DNA of 64,000 bases from Pseudomonas sp. SID14000 (GCF_002165135.1 NZ_NFZQ01000008.1:62001-126000), one strand, 5' to 3'. Numbered from the stretch's first letter, positions 8,013 to 17,241 are shown. Notes: a model not told the origin generated them from the sequence alone. Translations and numbers: made by a program.

Positions 8013-8627
8013 ATGACAACCGTGCTGATCGTCGACGACCACCCCATCGTCCGGCTGTCCTTGCGTCTACTGCTCGAGCGCGAGCGCTTCCATGTAGTCG
8101 GCGAGGTCGGCAATGGCAGCGAGGTGGCGCAGGTGGCCCGCGAACTGCGCCCGGACGTGGTCATTCTCGACATCGGACTGCCAGGCCTGGACGGCATGGA
8201 AGTAATCAAGCGTCTGCAGTCTCTGGTGCCGGTTCCCAAGATCATGGTGCTGACTGGCCAGGCCACCGACCTGTATGTGCGGCGCTGCCTGGATGCAGGC
8301 ATCGGCGCTTTCGTCACCAAGGAAGAAGACCACGAGGCATTGCTGTTTGCCCTCAAGGCCCTGGTCAAGGGCTACTCGACCTTCCCGCAGATGTCGGTCA
8401 ACAGCAACTCGCTGGGAAGCGAGCCGGTGCGCCTGGCCAGCCTGTCCAACCGGGAAATGGAAGTGCTGCGGCGCCTGGCGCGCGGTGAAAACAACAAGAA
8501 TATCGGCACCTGCATGAACCTCAGTGCCAAGACCATCAGCACCTACCGGGGGCGCATCATGGAAAAGCTCAAGACTGAATCGCTGGTTGAAATGGTCGAC
8601 CTGGCCAAGCGCAACAGCGTCTACTGA
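8013..8627 (+). CDS. LuxR/NarL-type response regulator
   Basis: 204-residue response regulator. The receiver domain (1-120) has the acidic pocket D8/D9 and the phospho-acceptor D53 (VILDIGLPGLDG). The C-terminal LuxR-type helix-turn-helix spans about 140-200 (LSNREMEVLRRLARGE, then TISTYRGRIMEKL). It is close in architecture to BvgA/EvgA, and the BvgS/EvgS-like kinase follows 13 bases downstream, so the two form a phosphorelay. The start at 8013 is fixed by CAGGAGTTTTCCTC upstream. Target genes are unknown. Confidence 0.9.
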   Translation: MTTVLIVDDHPIVRLSLRLLLERERFHVVGEVGNGSEVAQVARELRPDVVILDIGLPGLDGMEVIKRLQSLVPVPKIMVLTGQATDLYVRRCLDAGIGAFVTKEEDHEALLFALKALVKGYSTFPQMSVNSNSLGSEPVRLASLSNREMEVLRRLARGENNKNIGTCMNLSAKTISTYRGRIMEKLKTESLVEMVDLAKRNSVY

Positions 8628-8640
8628 GCGCTTGACGGCA

Positions 8641-11600
8641 ATGAAGCGCCTGCTGGCAAGCGCCCTCCTGGCAATCGGCCTGGCCGGTTCCGGTGCGGTG
8701 CTGGCCAATAGCGAACCCCGCCAGTTGCTGGCCCGCTCGGTCAGCGCCGCCGTCCCGCTCGCGCTGTCCAACGAAGAGCGGCAATGGCTACAGCAACGCC
8801 AGCATCTGGTGCTAGGCAGTTCGCGGCCCGACTACCCACCGCTCGAAATCAATGTCAGCCAGCGCGACTACGAAGGCCTCAGCGCCGATTACGCAGGCAT
8901 CATCGCTGAACAGCTAGGCATCACCATCGAAGTGCGACGCTACGACAGCCGCCACGAAGCCATTGCCGCACTACGCGAGGGCAGTATCGACCTGCTGGGC
9001 AGCTCAAACGCCTTCGAGGCGGCGGATGCCCAGCTCAGCCTCAGTGCGCCCTATGCCGACGACCTGCCAGTCATCGTTACCCGCGAGGGGCGCAGCTTGA
9101 AGAACACGCCCGACCTCGCCGGCCTGCGCCTGGCCATGGTCGATCATTACCTTCCGGCCAGTAGCGTCCGCACCCTGTACCCCAAGGCACAATTGAGCCT
9201 GTATCGCTCGACCCTGTCCGGGCTGGCCGCCGTAGAACTGGGAGAGGCCGACGCCTACCTGGGCGATGCCATCAGTACCGACTTCGCGATTGGCAAGAGT
9301 TACCAGGGCACGCTGAAGATCGACCATTTCTGCCGGGTTGCCCCCGGGGCGTTTGCCTTTGCCCTGGCCAATGACAACCCACGCCTGCACCGGCTGGTCA
9401 ACAAGGCGCTGGCGCGCATCAGCGAAAGCGAACGCCTGAACATCCTGCGCCGCTGGAGCAGTGGCAACACCAGCCTGCTGCTGCAGCGCCACCTCACCGC
9501 CCTGACCGCCGAAGAAGAAGCCTGGATCGCCGCCAACCCCAGCATCAGCGTACTGGTCAACACATCGCTGGCGCCGCTGACCTTCAACGACGCCCAGCAC
9601 CGTCCCAGCGGCATTACCCTCGACCTGCTCAAGCAGATCTCGCTGCGCACGGGGCTGCATTTCAAGCCGGTCGAAAGCCCTTCGGCACAGGCAATGGTCG
9701 AACGCCTGGCGCGCGGCGATGCGCAGATGATCGGCGCATTGGGCTACAGCACGGACCGTTCGAAGCAACTGCGCTATACCCGCCCCTACCTGGTTAGCCC
9801 GCGAGTACTGGTCACCCGCGGCAACAATGCATCACCGGCGCAGGCCAAGACCCTGGATGGCCAGCGCATCGCCCTGGTCCGCGGCTCGCCACAACGGACC
9901 GTGCTGCAACAACGCTACCCGCAGGCCAGGATGATCGAAGTGGACAACCCGCTCGGCGTGATGGAAGCCGTGGCCAACGGTGCCGCTGACGTCGCCCTGA
10001 GCAGCCATATCAACGCTGCCTACTACATCAGCCATGTATTCAAGGACCGCTTGCGTATCGCCAGTGTGCTCGACGACGACCCAGCCATCGCCGCCTTTGC
10101 GGTGGCTGCGGACCATCCCCAGTTGCAGGCAATCCTGGACAAGGCGCTGCTGAGCATTCCCCCCGAAGAACTGGACCAGTTGATCAACCGCTGGCGCACC
10201 AGCACCCTGGTCAGTGACAGCCCCTGGCGCGACTACCGTACCCTGGCTCTGCAGGTGCTGGTGCTGTCGGCCTTGCTGTTGGCCGGGGTGGTATTCTGGA
10301 ACAGCTACCTGCGCAAACTGATCAACCAGCGCACCGAGGCCCAGCATGCCCTGCAAGCACAACTGGCGCTGAGCCGCGGCCTGCTCGAACAGCTGCGCCA
10401 GGCCAAGGACGACGCCGAACAGGCTAGCCAGACCAAAAGTACCTTCCTGGCCACCATGAGCCATGAAATCCGTACCCCGATGAATGCCGTGATCGGCCTG
10501 CTGGAGTTGGCCCTGGAAGACAGCCGCGGCGGCCGCTGCGACACCCAGACCCTGCAGACCGCCCATGATTCGGCCATCGGCTTGCTTGAGCTAATTGGCG
10601 ATATTCTCGACATTTCCCGTATCGAGTCCGGGCATATTACCCTGCAGCCGGTGCCCACCAACCTGGTCGAACTGGTACGTGCCACCCTGCGGGTGTTCGA
10701 AGGCAATGCACGGACCAAAGGCCTGCGTTTGCATAGCGAACTGCCCGCTACGCCGGTCTGGGTGCTGGCTGATCCGCTGCGGCTCAAGCAGGTCTTGTCC
10801 AACCTGATCAGCAACGCCATCAAGTTCACCGACCGCGGCGAAGTGCAGGCCAGCCTGCTGCTACCCTTGCCCTCCGACAACGATCATCTGGCAGTGGAAC
10901 TGAATGTTCGAGACACCGGCATCGGCATCAGCCCCGCCGACCAGGCCAGGCTGTTCAATGCCTTCGTCCAGGCCGAGGGCCCGCGGGCACGCCAGGGCGC
11001 CGGCCTGGGGCTGGTCATCAGCCGTACCTTGGTCGAATTGATGGGCGGCACCTTGAGCCTGCAGAGCGTCGAAGGCGTTGGCACCAAGGTGCAGGTCAAC
11101 CTGCAATTGCCCGTCTGCGCAGAACCGGTGCAGACCGAACAGTACGCTCCGGCACTGGAAAGCAGCAGTGGCCCGCTGAACATACTGGTGGTCGACGACT
11201 ACCCCGCCAACCTGCTGCTGCTGGAGCGGCAACTGCATAACCTGGGGCACCGCGTGACCTTGGCGGAAAACGGTGAAATCGCACTGGCACGCTGGCAGGC
11301 AGCATACTTCGAGCTGGTGATCACCGATTGCAGCATGCCGGTCATGGACGGCCACGAACTCACCCGTCGCATTCGCAGCCTCGAGGGCGAGCGTGGCCTG
11401 GCCCCATGCCGGATTCTCGGCGTGACCGCCAACGCCCAGGCCGAGGAGCGTGCCCGCTGCCTGGCCAGCGGCATGGACGAATGCCTGTTCAAACCGATTG
11501 GCCTGGGCACACTCAAGACCCACCTGCCCCAGGCCCGCCACAGGCAACAGCCGCCGGCGCGCCCCGGCAGCGGGTTCAACCTGGGCGAACTGCGCCACCT

Positions 11601-11913
11601 GACACAAGACGACGAACAACTGACGCGGCATTTGCTGGAACAGCTGTCACAAAGCGTCAGCGAAGACCTGGCGGCCTTGCGCGCAATGGCAGCAGAGGCC
11701 CCTGGCGAGGCTGTGCGTGCCCTGGCTCACCGGATCAAGGGCGGGGCGAAGATGCTCAAGGTACGCACGCTGGTCAAGGATTGCGAAGCCATCGAACAGG
11801 CTTATGGCCAAGGCCTGCCGACGGCTGATTTGCGCCTGCAATTACAAGCCAGCCTGGAGATCCTGTTGGACGAATTGGGCGATGCGCTCAGTGCGATGGC
11901 AGCGTCGAACTGA
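8641..11913 (+). CDS. BvgS/EvgS-like unorthodox hybrid sensor kinase
   Basis: 1090-residue membrane sensor. Order: signal-like segment (1-22), two periplasmic solute-binding (SBP_bac_3/venus-flytrap) domains at about 45-270 and 285-510, one transmembrane helix (534-557), HisKA with H608 (SHEIRTPMNAVIGLLE), HATPase_c, a receiver with D896 (ITDCSMPVMDG), and a C-terminal Hpt domain with H1030 (AHRIKGGAKML). No PAS domain is obvious between the membrane helix and HisKA, so it is closer to EvgS than to Bordetella BvgS. Phosphoryl transfer would run H608 to D896 to H1030 to D53 of the upstream regulator. The ligand is unknown. Confidence 0.9.
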   Translation: MKRLLASALLAIGLAGSGAVLANSEPRQLLARSVSAAVPLALSNEERQWLQQRQHLVLGSSRPDYPPLEINVSQRDYEGLSADYAGIIAEQLGITIEVRRYDSRHEAIAALREGSIDLLGSSNAFEAADAQLSLSAPYADDLPVIVTREGRSLKNTPDLAGLRLAMVDHYLPASSVRTLYPKAQLSLYRSTLSGLAAVELGEADAYLGDAISTDFAIGKSYQGTLKIDHFCRVAPGAFAFALANDNPRLHRLVNKALARISESERLNILRRWSSGNTSLLLQRHLTALTAEEEAWIAANPSISVLVNTSLAPLTFNDAQHRPSGITLDLLKQISLRTGLHFKPVESPSAQAMVERLARGDAQMIGALGYSTDRSKQLRYTRPYLVSPRVLVTRGNNASPAQAKTLDGQRIALVRGSPQRTVLQQRYPQARMIEVDNPLGVMEAVANGAADVALSSHINAAYYISHVFKDRLRIASVLDDDPAIAAFAVAADHPQLQAILDKALLSIPPEELDQLINRWRTSTLVSDSPWRDYRTLALQVLVLSALLLAGVVFWNSYLRKLINQRTEAQHALQAQLALSRGLLEQLRQAKDDAEQASQTKSTFLATMSHEIRTPMNAVIGLLELALEDSRGGRCDTQTLQTAHDSAIGLLELIGDILDISRIESGHITLQPVPTNLVELVRATLRVFEGNARTKGLRLHSELPATPVWVLADPLRLKQVLSNLISNAIKFTDRGEVQASLLLPLPSDNDHLAVELNVRDTGIGISPADQARLFNAFVQAEGPRARQGAGLGLVISRTLVELMGGTLSLQSVEGVGTKVQVNLQLPVCAEPVQTEQYAPALESSSGPLNILVVDDYPANLLLLERQLHNLGHRVTLAENGEIALARWQAAYFELVITDCSMPVMDGHELTRRIRSLEGERGLAPCRILGVTANAQAEERARCLASGMDECLFKPIGLGTLKTHLPQARHRQQPPARPGSGFNLGELRHLTQDDEQLTRHLLEQLSQSVSEDLAALRAMAAEAPGEAVRALAHRIKGGAKMLKVRTLVKDCEAIEQAYGQGLPTADLRLQLQASLEILLDELGDALSAMAASN

Positions 11914-12017
11914 TCTGGTTGTTCCTTTTTGCGCGGTGTCTTGAGCATGGATCACCTGGTGCAAGACTTGATTTTTGTAGGGCCTACAGCGCAAGGCAGA
12001 CACCTGCCTCCCCCGTT

Positions 12018-13037
12018 TCAGGAGCTCTCCCGCACCATCAACTCAAAGCCCAGGTCCTGCTGCGCATTCGGCACCCGCTTGCCATCGAGCAACGCCAGCA
12101 GCGCCTGCGCCGCACCACGCCCCACGGCAGCCCGAGGCGTACGAATCGAGGTCAGCCGCGGCACCATGTGTGCCGAAGCCGGCAGGTCGTTGAAACCGAC
12201 CATCGCCACCTGCCGCGGCACCTCCACCCCCTGGCGCAATGCCTGCAACACCGCGCCTTGGGCCAGGTCGTCGTTACAGAAGAAGATACCGTCGACATCC
12301 GGCGCCTGTTGCAGCAGTTGACTGAACAGCGCGCTGCCCAAAGCGATGGAGGAAGGCTCCGGCGCCAGCACCTCCAGCTCGGCCGCCTGCAAGCCGGCCT
12401 CGGCCAGCGCCTGGCGGAACCCTTCGGCACGCTGCATCACCCGTGGGTCGAGTTGCGCGGCAATGAACGCCAGGCGTTTGCGCCCGCGCTCGATCAGGTG
12501 GCGGGCAGCAGCACGCCCGGCCTGCTGCTGCGAGAAGCCGACCGACAATGCCCCGGCCTCGCCATTCAGTTCCATCATGTGCACGCAGGGCACGCCACTG
12601 GCCGCAAGCATCTGCCGCGATGCCTCACTGCGCTCGAAGCCAGTCAGCAGCATGCCGCAGGGCTGGTAGGCCAGGTAATTGCGGATCAGGTTCTCTTCTT
12701 CGGCAAGATCATAGTGATAGTTGCCGATCAGCACCTCGAGCCCGCGCGGGCGCATGACCTCATGAATGGCCTCCAGGGTGTCGATGAACAGTTGGTTGGA
12801 CAGCGACGGGATCAACACCACCACCGACTGGCTGCGTGCCGAAGCCAGGGCCCGGGCCGCCGGGTTGGCCACATAACCGAGGCTCGCCGCAGCAGCAACG
12901 ACCTTTTCGACCAGCTCCGGCGCAACCGTGCTGACCCCACGCAGGGCGCGCGAGGCGGTAATCGGGGAAACCCCGGAAAGCCTGGCTACTTCTGCCAGAG
13001 TGGGACGACCTGTGGTGCGGGAGCCAGTGCGGGACAT
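12018..13037 (-). CDS. gntR: LacI-family gluconate repressor GntR (GnuR)
   Basis: 339-residue LacI-type regulator. The N-terminal HTH (GRPTLAEVARLSGVSPITAS) is followed by the periplasmic-binding-like effector domain. It is divergent from gntK and separated from it by 206 bases. In Pseudomonas this regulator represses gntK and gntP and its own gene, and is released by gluconate or a 6-phosphogluconate-type effector. An operator-like site lies 42 bases upstream of its ATG and equivalent sites precede gntK and gntP (listed separately). The 3' end converges on the BvgS-like kinase with 104 bases between. Confidence 0.9.
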   Translation of the reverse strand: MSRTGSRTTGRPTLAEVARLSGVSPITASRALRGVSTVAPELVEKVVAAAASLGYVANPAARALASARSQSVVVLIPSLSNQLFIDTLEAIHEVMRPRGLEVLIGNYHYDLAEEENLIRNYLAYQPCGMLLTGFERSEASRQMLAASGVPCVHMMELNGEAGALSVGFSQQQAGRAAARHLIERGRKRLAFIAAQLDPRVMQRAEGFRQALAEAGLQAAELEVLAPEPSSIALGSALFSQLLQQAPDVDGIFFCNDDLAQGAVLQALRQGVEVPRQVAMVGFNDLPASAHMVPRLTSIRTPRAAVGRGAAQALLALLDGKRVPNAQQDLGFELMVRESS

Positions 13038-13078
13038 GAGTGTTGTAATTTTACTACTTGCAAGGAAAGGGAACGGCC

Positions 13079-13097
13079 ACTAAGGTAGCGCTGTCTC
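13079..13097 (-). promoter_or_regulatory. GntR operator-like site upstream of gntR
   Basis: The plus strand reads ACTAAGGTAGCGCTGTCTC. It matches the AC-N-AAG-N-TAGCGCT operator reported (from memory) for P. aeruginosa GntR. Read toward gntR it is GAGACAGCGCTACCT, the same orientation as the sites upstream of gntK and gntP. It lies 42 bases from the gntR start, a good place for autorepression. Confidence 0.7.
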
Positions 13098-13212
13098 AGG
13101 ACGCAGGCAATGTAATCTTTGGTAGCAGCCAACACGCGCTCGCCGCCAAGCGTCCATACTGCGTAAGGACAAGATCAATAACACCGGGGAGGCGACTGTT
13201 CGTCGATGACGG

Positions 13213-13226
13213 GACAGCGCTATCTC
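13213..13226 (+). promoter_or_regulatory. GntR operator-like site upstream of gntK
   Basis: GGACAGCGCTATCT, sharing the 10-base core GACAGCGCTA with the sites ahead of gntR and gntP. It ends 17 bases before the gntK ATG, directly upstream of the ribosome binding site GCAGGAGGT. Confidence 0.65.
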
Positions 13227-13243
13227 ACCCGCAGGAGGTACTG

Positions 13244-13783
13244 ATGAATTCTCCCCTGTCCGCCATCGTGGTGATGGGCGTGGCCGGTTGTGGCAAAAGC
13301 TGCATCGGCGCTGCCATCGCCGCCCGAAGCGGCGGCCGCCTGATCGAAGGCGATGCTTTCCACCCTGCCGAAAACATCCGCAAGATGAGCGCTGGCATCC
13401 CCCTGGACGACAGCGACCGTGCTGGTTGGCTGGTGCGTCTTGGCCAGGAACTGCAATCCACAACCCAGGCTGGGGAGCGACCGATCCTGACCTGTTCGGC
13501 TCTCAAGCGCCGCTACCGCGACACCCTGCGCAACGCCATGCCCGGCCTGGTGTTCGTGTTCCTCGAACTGTCGCCCGCCGAGGCCGAAAAACGCGTGCTG
13601 GCCCGCCCCGGGCATTTCATGCCGGCGAGCCTCATCGATAGCCAGTTCGCTGCCCTGGAACCGCCACACGGCGAACCCCTGACCCTGGCCCTTGACGCCA
13701 CCCAGCCCATTGAAGCACTTGCCGAAGCGGTGGACAGCTGGCTAAAGAGCCGCGGTGAGCGGGGCCTGGCACAAACCGCCTGA
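13244..13783 (+). CDS. gntK: Gluconokinase
   Basis: 179-residue P-loop kinase that phosphorylates gluconate to 6-phosphogluconate, feeding the Entner-Doudoroff pathway. The Walker A loop GVAGCGKS is at 12-19, and the family motif EGDAFHP follows in the N-terminal third. The length is standard. The ATG at 13244 follows a strong GCAGGAGGT; the longer open frame upstream crosses the promoter. It is divergent from gntR and followed by gntP after 113 bases with its own operator-like site. Confidence 0.94.
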   Translation: MNSPLSAIVVMGVAGCGKSCIGAAIAARSGGRLIEGDAFHPAENIRKMSAGIPLDDSDRAGWLVRLGQELQSTTQAGERPILTCSALKRRYRDTLRNAMPGLVFVFLELSPAEAEKRVLARPGHFMPASLIDSQFAALEPPHGEPLTLALDATQPIEALAEAVDSWLKSRGERGLAQTA

Positions 13784-13810
13784 CCGTGGCGGCTTTCCTG
13801 GCTCAACAAA

Positions 13811-13824
13811 GACAGCGCTACCTC
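13811..13824 (+). promoter_or_regulatory. GntR operator-like site upstream of gntP
   Basis: GACAGCGCTACCTC, whose complement shares 14 of 14 bases (AGGTAGCGCTGTCT, including one flanking base) with the gntR-proximal site. It is located 73 bases before the gntP start, so gntP likely has its own regulated promoter in the gntK-gntP spacer. Confidence 0.68.
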
Positions 13825-13896
13825 GCCCCGTAAGCGCGGGCAAGAAATTCCAAAAAAGCTACGCCAAAACAACGATAAGACCGAGGCCTTCAAACC

Positions 13897-15249
13897 ATGT
13901 TCGGACTGGCTACTGATACCTTCCTGCTGCTCGACGCGCTGGTTACCATCGTCGGGCTGATCCTGCTGATCACCCACTTCAAAGTTCACCCCTTCGTCGC
14001 CCTGACTATCGCGGCCGGCTTCCTTGGCCTGACCTCCGGCATGCCGGTGGCCAAGGTCATGAAATCGTTCCAGGACGGTTTTGGTGGCGTTCTGGGCTTC
14101 GTCGGTATCGTGCTCGCCCTGGGCACCATGCTCGGCAAGCTGATGGCCGACTCCGGTGGTGCCGACCAGATCGCGCAAACCCTCATCCGCGCCTTCGGCA
14201 AGAAGAACGTGCACTGGGCCATGATGTTCGCCGCCTTCCTGGTGGGCATCCCGCTGTTCTTCGAGATCGGCTTCGTGCTGCTGATTCCGCTGGTGTTCAT
14301 CGTCGCCCGGCGCTCCGGCGTATCGCTGATCAAGATCGGCATTCCGCTGCTGGCCGGCCTTTCGGTAGTGCACGGCCTGGTGCCGCCGCACCCGGGCCCA
14401 CTGCTGGCGATCGGCATCTTCCATGCCGACATCGGCAAGACCATCTTCTATGGCCTGATCGTGGCGCTGCCTACCGCCATCATCGCCGGCCCGCTGTTCG
14501 GTAACTTCATTTCGCGCTACATCCCGGGCAACCCGTCCCAGGAACTGATGGACCAGATCGCCAAGGAGTCCGACCAGGGCAACCTGCCGAGCTTCACCGT
14601 TACTCTGGTCACCGTGCTGCTGCCGGTGGTGCTGATGCTGCTGAAGACCTTCGCCGACGTGGTGCTGCCCGCCGAACACATCGTGCGCCAGTGGATGGAC
14701 CTGATCGGCCACCCCATCACCGCCCTGCTCGCTGCCCTGCTGCTGGCCTTCTACACCTTCGGCTCGGCCCGTGGTTTCAACCGCCAGCAGATCATGAAAA
14801 TGCTCGACCAGAGCCTGGCTCCGACTGCGGCGATCGTGCTGATCGTTGGTGCAGGCGGTGGCTTCAAGCAAATGCTGGTAGACACCGGCGTGGGCAACGT
14901 CATCGGGCAGATGGCGGTGCAGGCGGAGATTTCGCCGATCATGCTGGCCTGGCTGGTGGCGGCGGTCATCCGCATCGCCACCGGCTCCGCCACGGTCGCC
15001 ACCATTACCGGCGCGGGCATCGTCGCGCCGGTCATCGACCTGGTACCGGGGGTCAACCGTGAGCTGCTGGTGCTGGCCACTGGCGCCGGCTCGTTGATTC
15101 TGTCTCATGTGAACGACGCGGGCTTCTGGCTGGTGAAGCAGTACTTCAACATGACCGTATCGGAAACCTTCAAGACCTGGAGCATGATGGAGACCATCCT
15201 GTCGATCGTCGGCATCATCTTCATCATGTTGCTGTCGCTGGTGGTGTAA
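13897..15249 (+). CDS. gntP: Gluconate permease GntP
   Basis: 450-residue inner-membrane permease of the GntP family, with about 12-14 hydrophobic segments over the whole length. Conserved family stretches include LVPPHPGPLLAI and the C-terminal GSLILSHVNDAGFW. It imports gluconate by proton symport and delivers it to gntK upstream. The start context has no strong Shine-Dalgarno but the N-terminus MFGLATDTFLLLDAL fits the family. It is probably repressed by GntR through the site at 13811. Confidence 0.93.
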   Translation: MFGLATDTFLLLDALVTIVGLILLITHFKVHPFVALTIAAGFLGLTSGMPVAKVMKSFQDGFGGVLGFVGIVLALGTMLGKLMADSGGADQIAQTLIRAFGKKNVHWAMMFAAFLVGIPLFFEIGFVLLIPLVFIVARRSGVSLIKIGIPLLAGLSVVHGLVPPHPGPLLAIGIFHADIGKTIFYGLIVALPTAIIAGPLFGNFISRYIPGNPSQELMDQIAKESDQGNLPSFTVTLVTVLLPVVLMLLKTFADVVLPAEHIVRQWMDLIGHPITALLAALLLAFYTFGSARGFNRQQIMKMLDQSLAPTAAIVLIVGAGGGFKQMLVDTGVGNVIGQMAVQAEISPIMLAWLVAAVIRIATGSATVATITGAGIVAPVIDLVPGVNRELLVLATGAGSLILSHVNDAGFWLVKQYFNMTVSETFKTWSMMETILSIVGIIFIMLLSLVV

Positions 15250-15279
15250 CCGTTGATCGGGGTAATGGCACCTTGAAGT

Positions 15280-15318
15280 TTCGGGTAGGGCCGAAAGGAA
15301 GTATCAGCCCTACCCGAA
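15280..15318 (+). other. 12-bp stem-loop after gntP
   Basis: TTCGGGTAGGGC (15280-15291) and GCCCTACCCGAA (15307-15318) form a perfect 12-bp stem with a 15-base loop. It lies 30 bases after gntP and 15 bases before the next start codon. There is no T-run behind it, so it is not a classical intrinsic terminator. It may stabilise the gntP mRNA 3' end or affect translation of the small gene that follows. Confidence 0.55.
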
Positions 15319-15333
15319 GCGAAGGAGCCTGCC

Positions 15334-15627
15334 ATGCCCCGCTCAAGCATTCTGCTGATTGCCCTGCTCACCACGCCGCTGGCCCTTGCTGCCGGCACCG
15401 GCCCCACCTACCCCGACGCCCCCCACAACCCGGCGCCCAAGCCGGGCGTAGACAGCACCCTCAACCCGATCGAAAAACCCATGCCACGTGACACCGACCC
15501 GCGCATACAGGGCAACGACCCTGACAGCCCGCCGGCGGAGCAGAACGACGACCGGGATTTGCCGGGGCTGGATGGCAGTAGCTCGGAAGGCACCGGGCGC
15601 CAGGGAGCAGCCGATAATCAGCGTTGA
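15334..15627 (+). CDS. Small secreted/periplasmic proline- and aspartate-rich protein
   Basis: 97-residue protein of unknown function. A signal peptide covers about residues 1-20 (hydrophobic ILLIALLTTPLALAA). The mature part is low-complexity, rich in Pro, Asp, Asn and Gly with no cysteines, and is probably disordered. GAAGGAGCCTGCC precedes the ATG, which supports translation. It follows gntP after 84 bases. No family was recognised; small proteins of this kind are common in the P. putida group. Confidence 0.6.
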   Translation: MPRSSILLIALLTTPLALAAGTGPTYPDAPHNPAPKPGVDSTLNPIEKPMPRDTDPRIQGNDPDSPPAEQNDDRDLPGLDGSSSEGTGRQGAADNQR

Positions 15628-15705
15628 TCAATGATCCTGAATGTTTCGCGGCCCCTGTGGATACAACTGTCTTGCTCAAATTTTAAAAGTTGGCGCGATC
15701 CCTGT

Positions 15706-15781
15706 GGGAGCGGCTTTAGCCGCGAAGAATCCAACACGGTAGGCACCGGCTGCGCCGGTGTTCGCGGCTAAAGCCGCTCCC
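15706..15781. repeat. REP-type inverted repeat, copy 1
   Basis: GGGAGCGGCTTTAGCCGCGAA at 15706-15726 and its perfect complement at 15761-15781. An inner hairpin CACCGGCTGCGCCGGTG at 15744-15760 lies between. The same unit recurs at 44597-44683 and 56434-56518. It fills the spacer between two convergent genes (small secreted protein and sigma-54 regulator). Confidence 0.88.
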
Positions 15782-15813
15782 CCAAGGGCCCCTGTACGGC
15801 CCATTATACAAGC

Positions 15814-17241
15814 TCACCATTGGCGCTTGTCCGGCCTGGTCAGCCCCAGCTTCTCGATCCTGTAACGCAGCATGTCCCGCGACAACCCAAGCATGCGCGC
15901 CGACTTGGTCACGTTCCAGTCCGTGCGGTCCAGGGTCTTGCATACCAGGTCGCGCTCCATGTCCGGCAGGCTGGTGCCCGGCTCCGGTTCATGCCGGGGC
16001 ACTTCGAACACCGCAGGCGCCGCCTGCTGCACCAGCGGCTCGTCGATCAGGGTCATGCACAGGTTCAACTGATGCGCCTGCACTACCTCGTTCGGTGCCA
16101 GCAGCACGGTCTGCTCCAGCGTGTTGCGCAGTTCGCGCACATTGCCAGGCCAGCTGTAACCGAGCATCAGGCTTTCCGCCTCGGCGGAAAAGCGCAGGTT
16201 CGGCTTGCCATAACGCCGGCCATGATGGGCCAGGAAATGCCGCGCCAGCAGCAACACATCCTGCCCCCGGGCATACAGCCGCGGCACCTTCAGGGCGATG
16301 ATGCGCAGGCGGAAAAACAGATCGCGGCGGAACTTGCCCTGCTGCACCATCTGCTCCAGGTTGCAATTGGTAGCGCTGATCACCCGCAGGTCGACCTTGC
16401 GCTCCTTCACCGCGCCGATCCGGCGGATGCTGCGGTCTTCCAGCAGCTTGAGCAGCTTGGCCTGCAGCACCAGGTCCATCTCGCCAATCTCGTCGAGGAA
16501 CAAAGTGCCGCCGTCGGCAGCCTCCACCAGGCCTACACGGCGCTCCTTGGCATCGGTAAAGGCGCCCTTCTCGTGACCGAACAGCTCGGCCTCCAGCAGG
16601 TTGGCCGGGATCGAGGCGCAGTTGAACTCGATGAACGGCGCCTTGCTGCGCGAACCATCGAAATGCAGGGCGCGGGCCACCAGCTCTTTACCAGTGCCGG
16701 TCTCGCCTTCGATCAGCACTGGTGGCAAGTCGTCGCTGGCCATGCGCCGCTCGGCATCCAGCAGCTGGCGCAGGGTGTGCTTGAGGGTGAGCATCGTCGG
16801 TGATTCGCCGATCAACGCCTGCAACCCGGACTTCTGCGCCTCGCGCTCCTGGTAGAATGACAACGTGCGCTCCATGCGCTCAGCGGCCAGCGCCTTGTCC
16901 AGGGTCAGCTTGAGTTCGGCCAGCACCACCGGCTTGGTCAGGTAATGGAAGGCGCCCTCCTTCATTGCCTGCACGGCATCCTCGACATTGCCATAGCCGG
17001 TCATCATGATCACTTTCAGGTCCGGCACCTGCGCCACCAGGGTGCGCAGCAGGTCGTGCCCGCTCATGCCCGGCAGCGAATTGTCGGTCAGCACCGCATC
17101 GGGCTGGCCCCGCTTGATTTGCTCCAGCGCAAGTTCCGCGCTGTGGCACACGGTGACCTCGAAACCCTTGAGGCTGAGGTAGGTACGAATGTTGTCGGCG
17201 AGAATTTCATCATCCTCGACTACCAGGATGCTGTGCTCCAT
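15814..17241 (-). CDS. NtrC-family sigma-54 response regulator
   Basis: 475-residue regulator with a receiver (D53, [11 protein letters not shown]), a sigma-54 AAA+ domain (Walker A GETGTGKE at 179-186, Walker [10 protein letters not shown] at 246-254, R-finger region [10 protein letters not shown]) and a Fis-type HTH at about 435-475 ([20 protein letters not shown]). The sigma-54 contact loop reads GAFTDA (226-231) instead of GAFTGA. Its ATG lies 32 bases inside the end of the upstream kinase gene, so the two are coupled. It is the only response regulator for the two paralogous kinases at 17210-18703 and 18998-20458. Targets are unknown. Confidence 0.9.
   Translation of the reverse strand: MEHSILVVEDDEILADNIRTYLSLKGFEVTVCHSAELALEQIKRGQPDAVLTDNSLPGMSGHDLLRTLVAQVPDLKVIMMTGYGNVEDAVQAMKEGAFHYLTKPVVLAELKLTLDKALAAERMERTLSFYQEREAQKSGLQALIGESPTMLTLKHTLRQLLDAERRMASDDLPPVLIEGETGTGKELVARALHFDGSRSKAPFIEFNCASIPANLLEAELFGHEKGAFTDAKERRVGLVEAADGGTLFLDEIGEMDLVLQAKLLKLLEDRSIRRIGAVKERKVDLRVISATNCNLEQMVQQGKFRRDLFFRLRIIALKVPRLYARGQDVLLLARHFLAHHGRRYGKPNLRFSAEAESLMLGYSWPGNVRELRNTLEQTVLLAPNEVVQAHQLNLCMTLIDEPLVQQAAPAVFEVPRHEPEPGTSLPDMERDLVCKTLDRTDWNVTKSARMLGLSRDMLRYRIEKLGLTRPDKRQW

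Noticed and set aside
13513..15108. Long open frame of 531 codons on the minus strand opposite gntP
   Set aside because: Its product is His/Gln/Asp/Arg-rich and looks like nothing known, while the plus strand encodes a complete gluconate permease. High-GC genes often give such antisense frames.
15706..15781. CRISPR-like repeats among the dispersed palindromes
   Set aside because: The palindromes are single inverted pairs without regular spacers and there are no cas genes.
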